A DNA stretch of 64,000 nucleotides. Source: JAXLQL01 sp046331625 (GTDB taxonomy: Bacteria > Acidobacteriota > Terriglobia > Bryobacterales > Bryobacteraceae). Where the stretch lies: assembly GCA_046331625.1 (NCBI GenBank), contig JAXLQL010000009.1:248001-312000 (forward strand), written 5' to 3'. Of this stretch, positions 16,471 to 25,570 are shown piece by piece (positions within the stretch are counted from its first letter, which is position 1; every line of letters starts with the position of its first letter). Made by a program: the position numbers and the translations under genes. Under the pieces are notes generated by a model. The model did no database searches and was not told the DNA's origin. It saw only the letters and a list, made by a program, of their open reading frames with translations.

Positions 16471-17564
16471 CCGCGGATGCCAGTTTCACGTTCGTCATGG
16501 CAGGCGGAGGCACCGGCGGGCACGTGGTTCCGCTGGTGGCGGTGGCCCGTGAGCTTGTAAAACGCGGGCTCAAGGTTTTGTTTTTTGGAACCCGCGCCGG
16601 TTCGGAGGCCAAACTGGTTCCGGCGGCTGGGTTCGAGATCGAGTGGATCGAGATCGGAGGATTGAAACGGGTGAGTTGGAGGAGATTCCTCGAGACGATG
16701 TGGCAGTTGCCGCTCGCGACGTGGCGCGTGTTTCGCCGCCTCGGAAGCGTTCGGCCCGCCGCAGTGTTCTCGATGGGAGGCTTCGCTGCTGGACCCGTCG
16801 TGCTGGCCGCGCTCGCCCGCCGCCTGCCGGTGGTGATCATGGAACCCAACGCCATGCCGGGCTTCACGAATCGCGCCATTGGGCGCTGGGTGGAACGCGC
16901 CCTGCTCGGGATGCGCGAGGCCGAGCGATTTTTCCCCGCCGGCCGCGGCGAGGTGACCGGGGTCCCGGTGCGAGATGCATTCTTTCAACTCGCGCCCAAG
17001 GCGGCCGAGGCCGAACTTACCGTGCTCATCACGGGAGGCAGCCAGGGTTCTCGCACGCTCAACGAAGCGTTCCGCGGGAGCTGGCCGCTGTTTCGCGAAG
17101 CCGCGTTGCCGGTACGGTTCATCCACCAGTGCGGTGCCGCCGCGGCGGGTGGTCTGGAGGCTGGTTTTGCCGCGAGCGGGCTGCGCGGCGAGGTGCAGGC
17201 GTTTCTGCCCGACATGCCGGCGGCGTTCGCTCGCGCCGACCTTGTCGTAGGCCGCGCTGGTGCCAACGCCACTGCCGAGCTTTGTGCTGCCGCCAAGCCT
17301 TCGGTCCTGGTTCCGTTCCCCTATGCGGCCGACGATCATCAGCGCAAGAACGCGCAGGCTCTCGCAAGCGGCGGCGCGGCGCGGTTGGTTCCGGATGCCG
17401 AGATGAATGGGCAGCGGTTGTTTTATGAGGTACAGTACTTTTCCGCGCATCGCGAGGAACTGGCGCGGATGTCCGCGTCTGCCAAGGCGATGGCGAAGCC
17501 CGGAGCGGCCCAAAGAGCCGCGGAAGTACTGGAAAATGCCGCGCGGAGGCGCTTTGCCGGTTGA
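16467..17564 (+). CDS. murG: Lipid II synthase MurG
   Basis: 365 aa GT28 glycosyltransferase. The start ATG overlaps the ftsW stop (ATGA). The N-terminal glycine-rich loop GGGTGGHVVP (about 13-22) and the second glycine-rich region (ITGGSQGSRTLNEAF) are present, with the UDP-GlcNAc-binding C-terminal half (VVGRAGANATAELCAAAKPSVLVPFPYAADDHQ). It adds GlcNAc to lipid I on the cytoplasmic face of the membrane. Standard position between ftsW and murC. Confidence 0.96.
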   Translation: MTADASFTFVMAGGGTGGHVVPLVAVARELVKRGLKVLFFGTRAGSEAKLVPAAGFEIEWIEIGGLKRVSWRRFLETMWQLPLATWRVFRRLGSVRPAAVFSMGGFAAGPVVLAALARRLPVVIMEPNAMPGFTNRAIGRWVERALLGMREAERFFPAGRGEVTGVPVRDAFFQLAPKAAEAELTVLITGGSQGSRTLNEAFRGSWPLFREAALPVRFIHQCGAAAAGGLEAGFAASGLRGEVQAFLPDMPAAFARADLVVGRAGANATAELCAAAKPSVLVPFPYAADDHQRKNAQALASGGAARLVPDAEMNGQRLFYEVQYFSAHREELARMSASAKAMAKPGAAQRAAEVLENAARRRFAG

Positions 17565-17600
17565 CAGGCAACGGGAAAGCCGAAACAATTGGAGTTAAAA

Positions 17601-18992
17601 ATGTTTTTCAAGCCCCAGCATCTCCACTTCGCGGGGATCGGAGGCATCGGGATGAGCGGTATCGCGGAGGTGCTCATCAACCTCGGGTACGACATCAGCG
17701 GTTCTGACCTGAAGCTGAGTCCCATCACGGAGCGTCTGACTTCGCTGGGGGCTCGTGTCTTCGAGGGCCACTCGGCCGCGAATCTCGGTGACGCCAAGGC
17801 GCTGGTGATCAGTTCCGCGGTAAAACAAGACAACCCGGAATTGTTGGAAGCCCGCCGCCGGCAGATTCCCGTGATCCCGCGCGGAGAGTTGCTGGCCGAG
17901 CTGATGCGGCTCAAGTACGGCATCGCGATCGCGGGGAGCCACGGCAAGACGACCACCACTTCGATGGTGGCGTCTCTGCTGAGCCATGCGGCGCTCGATC
18001 CAACGGTGGTTGTGGGCGGGCGCGTCAAGGCGATGGGCGGTAGCAACGCGCGAGTGGGCAAGAGCGACTTCCTGGTGGTGGAGTCGGACGAAAGCGATGG
18101 ATCGTTCCTCAAGCTTGCGCCGATTCTCGCGGTGGTGACGAATATCGACCGCGAGCATCTCGACCATTACGGCGCGTTCGAAAAAGTGCTCGACGCGTTC
18201 ACGCAGTTCGTCAACGAAGTTCCGTTCTACGGCGCGGCGGTGCTGTGCCTCGACGACGAGAATGTGCAGCGCATCCTGCCCGGGGTTCGGCGGCGCACGG
18301 TGACCTACGGAGTGAATGCACAGGCGGCGCTCCGCATCGCCTCGGTTCAGTATGGGCCTGCGGGCAGCGATTTCCGTCTTCGGTTGCGCGGGGACGACCT
18401 GGGCTCGTTTCGACTCAATGTGCCCGGTGCGCACAACGTGCTGAATGCGACGGCGGCGATCGCGATCGCGCTGGAACTCGAAGTGCCGTGCGAGCGGATC
18501 CGGGAGGGTCTCGAGCTCTACGCGGGCGTGGACCGGCGGATGCAACTGCGCGGGCAGGCGGCGGGCGTGACGGTAATGGATGACTACGGGCACCACCCCA
18601 CCGAGGTTCGGGCGACGCTGGCCGCGGTACGATTGGGTGGTTACTCGCGGATCCACGTTTTGTTCCAGCCTCACCGCTACACGCGCACGCAATTACTGCT
18701 CGACGATTTCGCTCGCGCCTTCCACGACGCCGACAAAGTCTATCTGCTGGACATCTATGCTGCGTCGGAGCCTCCGATCGAGGGAGTGAATTCCGAAGCG
18801 TTGGCCGCGCGGCTGCGCGATTTCGGCCATCTGGGCGTGGAACTGGTGCACGATATCGATCGCGGGGTGGAAGCCGTGGCTAGCAAGGCGGGACCCGGAG
18901 ATCTCATACTTACATTAGGAGCGGGAAATGTTTCCGCCGCGGGCGACCGCATTCTGCGCGCCCTGGAATCTCGCGCGGCGGAAAAGAGGTAA
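17601..18992 (+). CDS. murC: UDP-MurNAc:L-alanine ligase MurC
   Basis: 463 aa from ATG 17601 (MFFKPQHLHFAGIGG), which has GGAG just upstream; a TTG at 17589 is in frame but less likely. The nucleotide-binding loop GIGGIGMSG lies at 12-20, followed by the ATP P-loop GSHGKTTTTSM and NIDREHLDHYG. The C-terminal domain has DDYGHHPTEV, the MurC signature. It adds L-alanine to UDP-MurNAc, the first peptide step. No murB or ddl gene lies between murC and ftsQ, unlike many dcw clusters. Confidence 0.96.
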   Translation: MFFKPQHLHFAGIGGIGMSGIAEVLINLGYDISGSDLKLSPITERLTSLGARVFEGHSAANLGDAKALVISSAVKQDNPELLEARRRQIPVIPRGELLAELMRLKYGIAIAGSHGKTTTTSMVASLLSHAALDPTVVVGGRVKAMGGSNARVGKSDFLVVESDESDGSFLKLAPILAVVTNIDREHLDHYGAFEKVLDAFTQFVNEVPFYGAAVLCLDDENVQRILPGVRRRTVTYGVNAQAALRIASVQYGPAGSDFRLRLRGDDLGSFRLNVPGAHNVLNATAAIAIALELEVPCERIREGLELYAGVDRRMQLRGQAAGVTVMDDYGHHPTEVRATLAAVRLGGYSRIHVLFQPHRYTRTQLLLDDFARAFHDADKVYLLDIYAASEPPIEGVNSEALAARLRDFGHLGVELVHDIDRGVEAVASKAGPGDLILTLGAGNVSAAGDRILRALESRAAEKR

Positions 18993-18997
18993 GGGCC

Positions 18998-19852
18998 ATG
19001 GCCAAGAAGAAGAGTGACACCATCGTGCTTTCCGGCGGGTTCGCGCAGGCCGTTCGCGGCTGGATTCCGTATGTGTTGCCGGCGCTGGCCGTTTCCCTCG
19101 CCATGGCCGGAACGATCATCGCGATCCATCGTCTGCATCAGCATCTGGTCACCGATGCCCGCTTCGCGTTGCCTTCGCGCGAGGTCGGCATCAAGACGCA
19201 GCCCGTGGTGCAAATGACCGGAGCGCGGCAGACTCCTGGCGATAGTCTGCTCGCCGTTTTCCGCGCCGATATGGGGCAGAGCGTATTCACGGTTCCGCTC
19301 GATGAGCGGCGCGCCGCGTTGCGCGGCCTTCCGTGGATCAAGGAAGCCTCGATCAGCCGCGTGTGGCCGAATCAGCTCCGCGTCAATGTGGAGGAGCGGA
19401 CACCGGTCGCGTTCGTGCATGCTCGCGCTTCGCGCGGCGCCGCGGTGGAGCCGATGCTCATCGATGCCGAAGGCGCGCTGTTTCCGCTCACCAATCACAA
19501 GGGCGCGCTGCCTGTGCTGACCGGTATCGACACTTCGCAGAAGCCCTCGGACCGCGCGTGGCGAGTCCGCGTGATGCAGCGGCTGCTCGCCGAACTCGGT
19601 GAACACGGCAAGCGCATCTCGGAAATCGACGTGCGGGATCCGGAGAATCTCAAGGTGGTCTATCCGGCCGAGCATCGCGCGCTCACGCTGATCATCGGAT
19701 CGGAGCAGTGGAAGGAGCGCCTGGAGAAGTTCCTGCGCTACTATCCCGACATCCGCCGGAGGATGCCCAAGGCCGTCTTGCTGGACCTGACGTTGCCCGA
19801 CAAGATTCCCGCCCGCAAATTCGCCGAGGAGGACGATGGCGACAAAGCCTAA
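18998..19852 (+). CDS. ftsQ: Cell division protein FtsQ
   Basis: 284 aa. Short basic N-terminus (MAKKKSD), one membrane helix (about 23-45, IPYVLPALAVSLAMAGTIIA) and a periplasmic POTRA domain with LRGLPWIKEASISRVWPNQLRVNVEERTP split across its usual strand-loop-strand. The beta domain (LIDAEGALFPL...LPVLTG) follows. FtsQ anchors the FtsQLB complex. Starts 5 bp after murC, and its 3' end overlaps ftsA by 17 bp. Confidence 0.92.
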   Translation: MAKKKSDTIVLSGGFAQAVRGWIPYVLPALAVSLAMAGTIIAIHRLHQHLVTDARFALPSREVGIKTQPVVQMTGARQTPGDSLLAVFRADMGQSVFTVPLDERRAALRGLPWIKEASISRVWPNQLRVNVEERTPVAFVHARASRGAAVEPMLIDAEGALFPLTNHKGALPVLTGIDTSQKPSDRAWRVRVMQRLLAELGEHGKRISEIDVRDPENLKVVYPAEHRALTLIIGSEQWKERLEKFLRYYPDIRRRMPKAVLLDLTLPDKIPARKFAEEDDGDKA

Positions 19853-21059
19853 GCCTCGATACGCAGTCGGCGTCGATGTGGGTAGCGCTCGCGCGCGAGC
19901 GGTGATCTGCATCGTGGAGGACCAGCGGCTGCGATTTCTCGGCGCCGGTTCCGTTGCATCGCAGGGTTGGCAGCGAGGCCGGGTTGCGGATCCCAACGCG
20001 ATCTCGCAATCGATTCTCGGTGCGGTGAAGGAAGCCGAGACGCGTGCGAAGGTTTTGGTGGACTCGGTGGTGCTTGGGTTGGGCGGCATGGCCGTGGAGT
20101 CGGGGCAGGGAAGAGGAGTCTACGAGTTCGGGCGCGCGCGAGAGATCACGCCCAACGATCTGGCGTACGCGGTGGAACTGGCGTCGCGCGTCCGGCTGCA
20201 AGAAGATCGCCTCTTGCTCCACGTTTTTCCTCAGGATTTCACGGTGGATGGCCACGCGGGCTATCGATATCCGGTGGGGCTCGCCTGCACGCGGCTCGAA
20301 GCCAACGTGCTGCTGGTCACGACATCCGAGCAGGAACACGAGTGCCTGGTTTCGGCGACGCACCACGCGCATCTTTCGGTGGAAGACACGGTGTTCGAGC
20401 CCGTGGCCGCGGCGTACGCCTCGGTGCTGCCGGAAGAGCGGCAACGAGGAGCCGCCGTGATCGACCTCGGCATGCACTCGACCGGCGTGGCGATTTACGA
20501 TGGCGAAGCGGCCGTTGCGTGCGCGAGCCTTCCGATCTCCTCCGATCACCTGACCCGCGACCTGGTGCTGGGCTTGCATCACGTGCACGGCATTACGATT
20601 TCCTACGAAGACGCCGAGGCGCTCAAGCGCGAATACGGCTGCGCAATGATGGGGCTCAGCGGGGACAATACACTGATAGAGGTCCCCTCCGGAGACGGAC
20701 GAACTTCGAAGGAGCTTTCCAGAAAGCACCTCACCGAGATACTCGAAGCGCGGGCCGAGGAGATTTTCGATCAAGTGAAACAGGAGATGCACCGCGCGGG
20801 GATGGATCAGGCGCTGATGGAAGGCGTCTTCCTCACCGGCGGCGGCGCGCGGCTTTCCGGCATGCTCGACATGGCGGAGCGCGTGCTGGATTGCCCGGCC
20901 AAGTATGGTCTCGCGGTAGGGATCCGCGACTGGCCGCAGAATTTTCAAGACCCAGCGTGGACCACCGCCGCCGGTTTGGCGATGTATTCCGCGCGATTGA
21001 AGCTACACAGAACGCAGCGGCGCAAGCCGCCGGGGCTGCTCGGCTTCTTTGGATGGTAG
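19836..21059 (+). CDS. ftsA: Cell division protein FtsA
   Basis: 407 aa actin-fold ATPase. Phosphate 1 motif GVDVGSARARAVI near the N-terminus, SHS2/1C region, the phosphate 2 motif AAVIDLGMHSTGVAIY and the adenosine motif VFLTGGGARLSGM. The extreme C-terminus (PPGLLGFFGW) is the amphipathic membrane-targeting helix that tethers FtsZ filaments to the inner membrane. Overlaps the end of ftsQ; ftsZ follows after 77 bp. Confidence 0.94.
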   Translation: MATKPKPRYAVGVDVGSARARAVICIVEDQRLRFLGAGSVASQGWQRGRVADPNAISQSILGAVKEAETRAKVLVDSVVLGLGGMAVESGQGRGVYEFGRAREITPNDLAYAVELASRVRLQEDRLLLHVFPQDFTVDGHAGYRYPVGLACTRLEANVLLVTTSEQEHECLVSATHHAHLSVEDTVFEPVAAAYASVLPEERQRGAAVIDLGMHSTGVAIYDGEAAVACASLPISSDHLTRDLVLGLHHVHGITISYEDAEALKREYGCAMMGLSGDNTLIEVPSGDGRTSKELSRKHLTEILEARAEEIFDQVKQEMHRAGMDQALMEGVFLTGGGARLSGMLDMAERVLDCPAKYGLAVGIRDWPQNFQDPAWTTAAGLAMYSARLKLHRTQRRKPPGLLGFFGW

Positions 21060-21136
21060 TTCCACATGACCACGACGATTGCCCATTGCCGAGAGACTGA
21101 ACGCTGAACAAATCGAGAAACTAGAGGTAACCAAAG

Positions 21137-22471
21137 ATGTTGAACCTGGATAACTCCATGAAATTCGAGATGGCCGAAGACGCGAGCCCCTTGACCAAGA
21201 TCAAGGTTCTCGGCATCGGCGGAGGCGGGAGTAACGCCGTGGCGCGGATGATGGAATCCGGGCTCACTGGGGTGGAATACTACGTCCTCAACACGGACCG
21301 GCAGGCGCTGATGGCGTCGCCGGTACCCAACAAGCTCGCGATCGGCGCCAAGGTGACCAACGGGCTGGGCGCGGGTTCCGATCCGGCCGTGGGCCGGCAG
21401 GCCGCGCTCGAAGACACCGAGCGCATTGTCGATATCCTCGAGGGCGCGGACATGGTGTTCGTCACCACGTGCCTCGGCGGCGGAACCGGCACCGGAGCCG
21501 CACCCGTGGTGGCTTCGCTCGCCAAGGAGCTCAACGCACTTACGGTGGCCGTGGTGACCAAGCCCTTCCGGTTCGAAGGTCCGCGCCGCATGAAGATCGC
21601 CGAGCACGGGTTGGCAGAGCTCGCGGGCACGGTGGACACGGTGATCACGATTCCGAACAGCCGCCTGCTGGAAGTGGCGCCGGCGAAGATCGGGTACGTG
21701 GAAGCGTTCCGGATGGCCGATGACGTGTTATTGCAAGCGGTGCAGGGAATCTCGGAGATCATCACGACGCCGGGCCTCATCAATCGCGACTTCGCCGATA
21801 TCCGCGCCATCATGCTCGGCATGGGGCACGCGATGATGTGCACTGCGTCGGCGAAGGGCGAAAAGGCGGCGGTGGAAGCCGCTCGCAAGGCGATGGCGAA
21901 TCCGCTGCTCGAAGACGGCGGCGGAGTTCGCGGCGCCAAGGGCGTGCTGATCAATATCAGTGGATCGTCGACGTTGCCGATTCAGGATGTGGACGAGGCA
22001 TGCTCGCTCATCTGGGAGGCCACCGAGAACGAAGACGTTCACATCAACTACGGAATGGTGCTGAACGAAAATCTGGGCGACGAAGTCAAGCTGACCGTCA
22101 TCGCCACCGGCTTCGAGCGGGCCGGGGCGGAAACTCCGCAGAAGGTCCAGGTTCCAGTCCCGGCCCGCGCCGCCGCGGCCGCCGCATCTGCTTCCGCGAT
22201 TCCGTTCCCCTCCGAGACCTCCCCACGAGTCGCGGAGCCCGTGTATCGGTCCGAGCCATCGCGGCCGGTGGTGGAAACGATTCCCGAGGCTGAGCCCGAA
22301 CCGATGAGGGCCCAGTACCATGCTCCGATAGCGGAGCCCGACCCCACTCCTCAGCATGCCGAAGCGCCGCGGCAGGACTCGCCCAGGCCTGGTGCGCGGC
22401 CCGAGCCTGCGCCGGCGAACGACCTAGATACACCGGCATTTCTGCGGCGAGACCGGCGCTTGTTCCAATAG
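21137..22471 (+). CDS. ftsZ: Cell division GTPase FtsZ
   Basis: 444 aa. The GTPase domain (about 20-335) includes GIGGGGSNAV, the tubulin signature GGGTGTG (114-120), NSRLL and the T7 loop NRDFAD. The three residues before the signature read T-C-L where most FtsZ have A-G-M or A-G-L. A Pro/Ala/Glu-rich intrinsically disordered linker (about 345-425) precedes the C-terminal peptide DTPAFLRRDRR, which binds FtsA and other partners. It forms the cytokinetic ring. An SD-like GAGGT lies before the ATG, and this is the last gene of the dcw cluster. Confidence 0.96.
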   Translation: MLNLDNSMKFEMAEDASPLTKIKVLGIGGGGSNAVARMMESGLTGVEYYVLNTDRQALMASPVPNKLAIGAKVTNGLGAGSDPAVGRQAALEDTERIVDILEGADMVFVTTCLGGGTGTGAAPVVASLAKELNALTVAVVTKPFRFEGPRRMKIAEHGLAELAGTVDTVITIPNSRLLEVAPAKIGYVEAFRMADDVLLQAVQGISEIITTPGLINRDFADIRAIMLGMGHAMMCTASAKGEKAAVEAARKAMANPLLEDGGGVRGAKGVLINISGSSTLPIQDVDEACSLIWEATENEDVHINYGMVLNENLGDEVKLTVIATGFERAGAETPQKVQVPVPARAAAAAASASAIPFPSETSPRVAEPVYRSEPSRPVVETIPEAEPEPMRAQYHAPIAEPDPTPQHAEAPRQDSPRPGARPEPAPANDLDTPAFLRRDRRLFQ

Positions 22472-22514
22472 CGCTGGCGCGTCTGGCGGAACATAAGCAA
22501 AAGTCCTAAGACCT

Positions 22515-22570
22515 AGTACTGGCCGGGGGGACCTCCGTTGCGTGGTCTGATCCATCGCCCCGGGGTAACT
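22515..22570 (+). promoter_or_regulatory. Structured leader (nested hairpin) ahead of the PaaK-like gene
   Basis: Three nested helices can be drawn by eye: AGTAC (22515-22519) with GTAACT (22565-22570, one bulged A); CCGGGG (22523-22528) with CCCCGG (22558-22563); and inner GGACC (22529-22533) with GGTCT (22544-22548, one G-U pair). The start codon lies ten bases after the structure, which occupies most of the ftsZ-PaaK gap. There is no U-run, so it is not an obvious terminator. It does not match a riboswitch class I know. Confidence 0.45.
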
Positions 22571-22580
22571 AAGTAGAGAG

Positions 22581-24038
22581 ATGCCTGTCGCCGAACGAGC
22601 CTCTACCTTCCGCCCGGTGCCGATGGCGCGCGGTGGAACGACCCGGCCTCTGTTCGATCGGGGTATTGGCTGGCTCCTACGCTCCCTGGTGCTGCCAGCT
22701 GGGCAACGCGTGGCCGGCCAACCCGTGCTCGACCGGTTGCACTTTCTCGAAAAGGCGCAGTGGTGGGATCGGAACCGGATCGAAGTCTATCGCGACGCAC
22801 AGTTGAGCCAACTCTGCTACACGGCGTATCACGATGTGCCGTTCTATCGCGATCTGTTCGACCAGGCTGGCCTGCACTGGCATGACATCCGGCGGCCGGA
22901 AGATCTGACGCGGCTGCCTGCGGTCACGAAGCAAATGCTGCGGGGCGAGGGGCGCTCGCGCATTACGCGGCGGACTGGGTTTCCGGTTCGCGAGGAGTCT
23001 TCCTCGGGATCCACGGGAACGCCGTTTTATGTTTTGGAGGACGCCGAGACGGCGTGCCGGCGCCGCGCCGCGTTCCTGTTGGCGCTCGAGTGGGCGGGCT
23101 GGAACTTCGGCGATGCGCATCTGCAGACGGGGGTGATGGAGTCGCGCACGGGGGAGCGCCGCTGGAAAGATCTCTTGTTGCGCTGCCACTATCTCTCGGC
23201 ACTCGACCTCGGAGACCGCAAGCTGGATGCCGCGCTGGCGCGCATGGACCGCCACGGAGTGAGGCATCTTTGGGGGTATCCCTGCGCTCTGTACCGCCTG
23301 GCGTTGCGAGCGGCGGCGCTCGGGTGGAATCGGCCCATGAGATCGGTGGTGACGTGGGGCGACATGCTCGACTCGACATGCCGGCGGAAGATCGAAGCGG
23401 TTTTCGGACGCCGGGTTTTCGACACCTACGGCTGCAGCGAGGGCATCCAAGTGTCCGCCCAGTGTGGCTCCGGAAGCCACTACCACGTGCATTCGTTCGA
23501 CACGATCGTCGAGATCGTCAACGAGCAAGGGTATCCGGTGCGGTCCGGTGAAACGGGTCGCGTATTGTTGACGCGGCTCCAGGCTGGAGCGATGCCGATG
23601 ATCCGCTACGATGTGGGCGATATGGCGGTGGCTGGCGACTCGGCGATATGCGCTTGCGGACGTGAACTCCACACGATGGGCGCGATCGAGGGGAGGCAGA
23701 CGGATTTTGTCGAGACGCCTTCGGGCAAGCGGCTGATGGTCCATTTCTTCGCGCTGGTGCTGGAACATTTTCCGGCGATCGAGCAGTATCGAGTGGTGCA
23801 GCGCGACGCGGACTCACTCGAGATTCAGTGCGTGTTCGACCGGCGCTCGCGGGGTGCGCTCGCGGCGATCAAGAAGGGGATTCACACCCAGTTTCGTGAA
23901 TACGGGCTCGACGATATGCGGATCGAACTGGCGGACGTGCCGCGGATCGATGTGCCTTCGAATGGCAAGCACAGGTTCGTGGTGAACGAGAGGCATCCTG
24001 CTGGCGTCGAAGGCGCAGTGCACGAGTGGCAGGACTGA
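22581..24038 (+). CDS. PaaK/CapK-like adenylate-forming enzyme (phenylacetate-CoA ligase family)
   Basis: 485 aa. AMP-binding loop ESSSGSTGTPFYV near residue 140, adenylate motif DTYGCSEGIQ, and late motifs GETGRVLLTRL and MIRYDVGDMAV with a CxCG cysteine pair (CACGREL), all in the order of the PaaK/CapK/coenzyme F390 synthetase-like branch. C-terminal ACT-like subdomain contains FFALVLEHFPAIEQYRV. The branch activates carboxylates with ATP, often for capsule, exopolysaccharide or natural-product assembly; the substrate is unknown. It follows ftsZ on the same strand after 109 bp. Confidence 0.82.
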   Translation: MPVAERASTFRPVPMARGGTTRPLFDRGIGWLLRSLVLPAGQRVAGQPVLDRLHFLEKAQWWDRNRIEVYRDAQLSQLCYTAYHDVPFYRDLFDQAGLHWHDIRRPEDLTRLPAVTKQMLRGEGRSRITRRTGFPVREESSSGSTGTPFYVLEDAETACRRRAAFLLALEWAGWNFGDAHLQTGVMESRTGERRWKDLLLRCHYLSALDLGDRKLDAALARMDRHGVRHLWGYPCALYRLALRAAALGWNRPMRSVVTWGDMLDSTCRRKIEAVFGRRVFDTYGCSEGIQVSAQCGSGSHYHVHSFDTIVEIVNEQGYPVRSGETGRVLLTRLQAGAMPMIRYDVGDMAVAGDSAICACGRELHTMGAIEGRQTDFVETPSGKRLMVHFFALVLEHFPAIEQYRVVQRDADSLEIQCVFDRRSRGALAAIKKGIHTQFREYGLDDMRIELADVPRIDVPSNGKHRFVVNERHPAGVEGAVHEWQD

Positions 24039-24082
24039 AGCCCCGCGCAGGCTGAAGTGAAGGCCCGCCCTATACGAAGGGG

Positions 24083-25522
24083 TCAGTCGTGTTTTCGGTA
24101 CTTCTCGGTTTCGGGGATCTCGGCCCACTGCGGTGCTTTTACGTCGTCTGAGATTTCGAGCAATGCCAGCCCCACCATGCGCACGGTGCGCGCGTAGTTG
24201 TCGTAGTGGAGTCTGTCCCAATGATCGCGCACGGTGTGGTACTCGGGGAACAGGTAGCCCACGCTGATGGTGTGCGCGGGAATTCCTACACGTGCGAACG
24301 AGACGTTGTCGCTTTGGTTGAAGAACCGGGCACTGTACTGCGCGTGCCTGGTGACCTCGATGCCGGATTCTTTGCCGGCGTGCGCGACCCGTTCGCCGAT
24401 ATCGGAAAAGTCGAAGCCCGTAACGTTGGCTTTGCCGGTGGAGTCTCCGCCATCCATGTCCGTGCGGCCCAAGTGCTCGAGATTCAGATTCGCTACGGTC
24501 TGCTTCAAGGGCAGCGGCGGAGCATCCACCCAGGCCTTCGACCCGAGTAATCCCTTCTCCTCGCCCGCTACCGTGAGGAACACGATCGACCGCTTGGGCC
24601 GCACGGGAAGGCTCGCCAGCGCGCCAGCCAATTCCACCACGGCCATCGATCCGCTGGCATCGTCATTGGCTCCGTTCATGATGCGGTCGCCAGTGGATGA
24701 CGGTAGAATTCCTTCGTGATCGTAGTGCCCCGAGACGATCACGTAGGTGTCGCGCAGGGCCGGATCGGATCCGCGCAAAAGACCCGCCACGTTTCGTAGC
24801 GGCAGCGTCTCTTCCACCATCGGCTTCGCCTTGGCCCAGATATCCACGTTCGTTCCCGGCGCCAGCGCGCGCAGCTCTTCGATTGCTTCCGGAGCGGTGA
24901 GCAGCATCAACCGGCCGGTGCTCCGGCGCACGAACTGGGAGACGACGCCAGCGGAGTCAGCCAGCACGACGAGCGCGGGTTTGGCCTCGGCCATTTTCTT
25001 GATCTGGTCGAAGAGGTCCGCGCCACCGCCCTTCATGAGGTTCTCGGTCGAGTTCCATTCGGCGGGCACTGACGCGATCAGGATCCGGTTCCGAAGCGGC
25101 TCCCACTGCGTGTTCTTGTCGCCCAGACGGACGACCGTGGCGGGAAAACCTTTGAAGTCGAGTTCATCGCGATTGTAGGCAATCACGGCCGATGGCGGCA
25201 GCGCCGTGGTCTTGCGCCCGATGCGATAGCGGAACTCGGCTCCGTCTGGGTTGGGCCGTTGGAACTTGCGCTCGGTGTCGTGGAAGTATTCGTTGTTGCC
25301 CGCGGGCTCGAGTCCGGCCCGGCGAAATTCCGAGGCGATGTATGCGGCGGCGATATCGAGCCCGCGCGAGGGCGTGTCGCGGCCTTCGAGCAGGTCAGAT
25401 GCGATGAAGGAAACGCGGCCGCGCAGTGAGCCGGCCGTAACGCGGTTGAGCGCGCCCTGCCAGTCAAGCGGAATCTGTGCGAACACAACCAGCGGCGCGA
25501 GACCGCACACGAGCCGAAGCAT
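24083..25522 (-). CDS. Secreted M28-family zinc aminopeptidase-like protein
   Basis: 479 aa from ATG 25522 (MLRLVCGLAPLVVFAQ, a signal peptide); an in-frame ATG at 25561 would bury the signal. A PA-like insert (about 100-225) precedes the peptidase domain. Metal ligands: H and D in VSGHYDHEG and GANDDASG, the catalytic Glu pair in VAGEEKGLLGS, Asp in GRTDMDG and His in PEYHTVRDHWD. It should cleave N-terminal residues from peptides in the periplasm or outside the cell. It lies 48 bp downstream of an Oar-like receptor on the same strand, suggesting peptide scavenging. Confidence 0.88.
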   Translation of the reverse strand: MLRLVCGLAPLVVFAQIPLDWQGALNRVTAGSLRGRVSFIASDLLEGRDTPSRGLDIAAAYIASEFRRAGLEPAGNNEYFHDTERKFQRPNPDGAEFRYRIGRKTTALPPSAVIAYNRDELDFKGFPATVVRLGDKNTQWEPLRNRILIASVPAEWNSTENLMKGGGADLFDQIKKMAEAKPALVVLADSAGVVSQFVRRSTGRLMLLTAPEAIEELRALAPGTNVDIWAKAKPMVEETLPLRNVAGLLRGSDPALRDTYVIVSGHYDHEGILPSSTGDRIMNGANDDASGSMAVVELAGALASLPVRPKRSIVFLTVAGEEKGLLGSKAWVDAPPLPLKQTVANLNLEHLGRTDMDGGDSTGKANVTGFDFSDIGERVAHAGKESGIEVTRHAQYSARFFNQSDNVSFARVGIPAHTISVGYLFPEYHTVRDHWDRLHYDNYARTVRMVGLALLEISDDVKAPQWAEIPETEKYRKHD

Positions 25523-25570
25523 CCTTCGAGTGTACCGCCGCGCCCGCGTGGCCTCCGCCACTGGCGGAAT

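Noticed and set aside
17561..17589. TTGACA-N17-AACAAT as an internal promoter for murC
   Set aside because: Good hexamers, but the murC Shine-Dalgarno (17591-17594) would lie between the -10 element and the transcription start, so the transcript could not use it.
22497..22580. Cyclic di-GMP (GEMM) riboswitch in the ftsZ-PaaK gap
   Set aside because: Only the CCGGGGTAAC-like end resembles it; the conserved GEMM core (GUCACGCACAGGG-type start and tetraloop) is absent.
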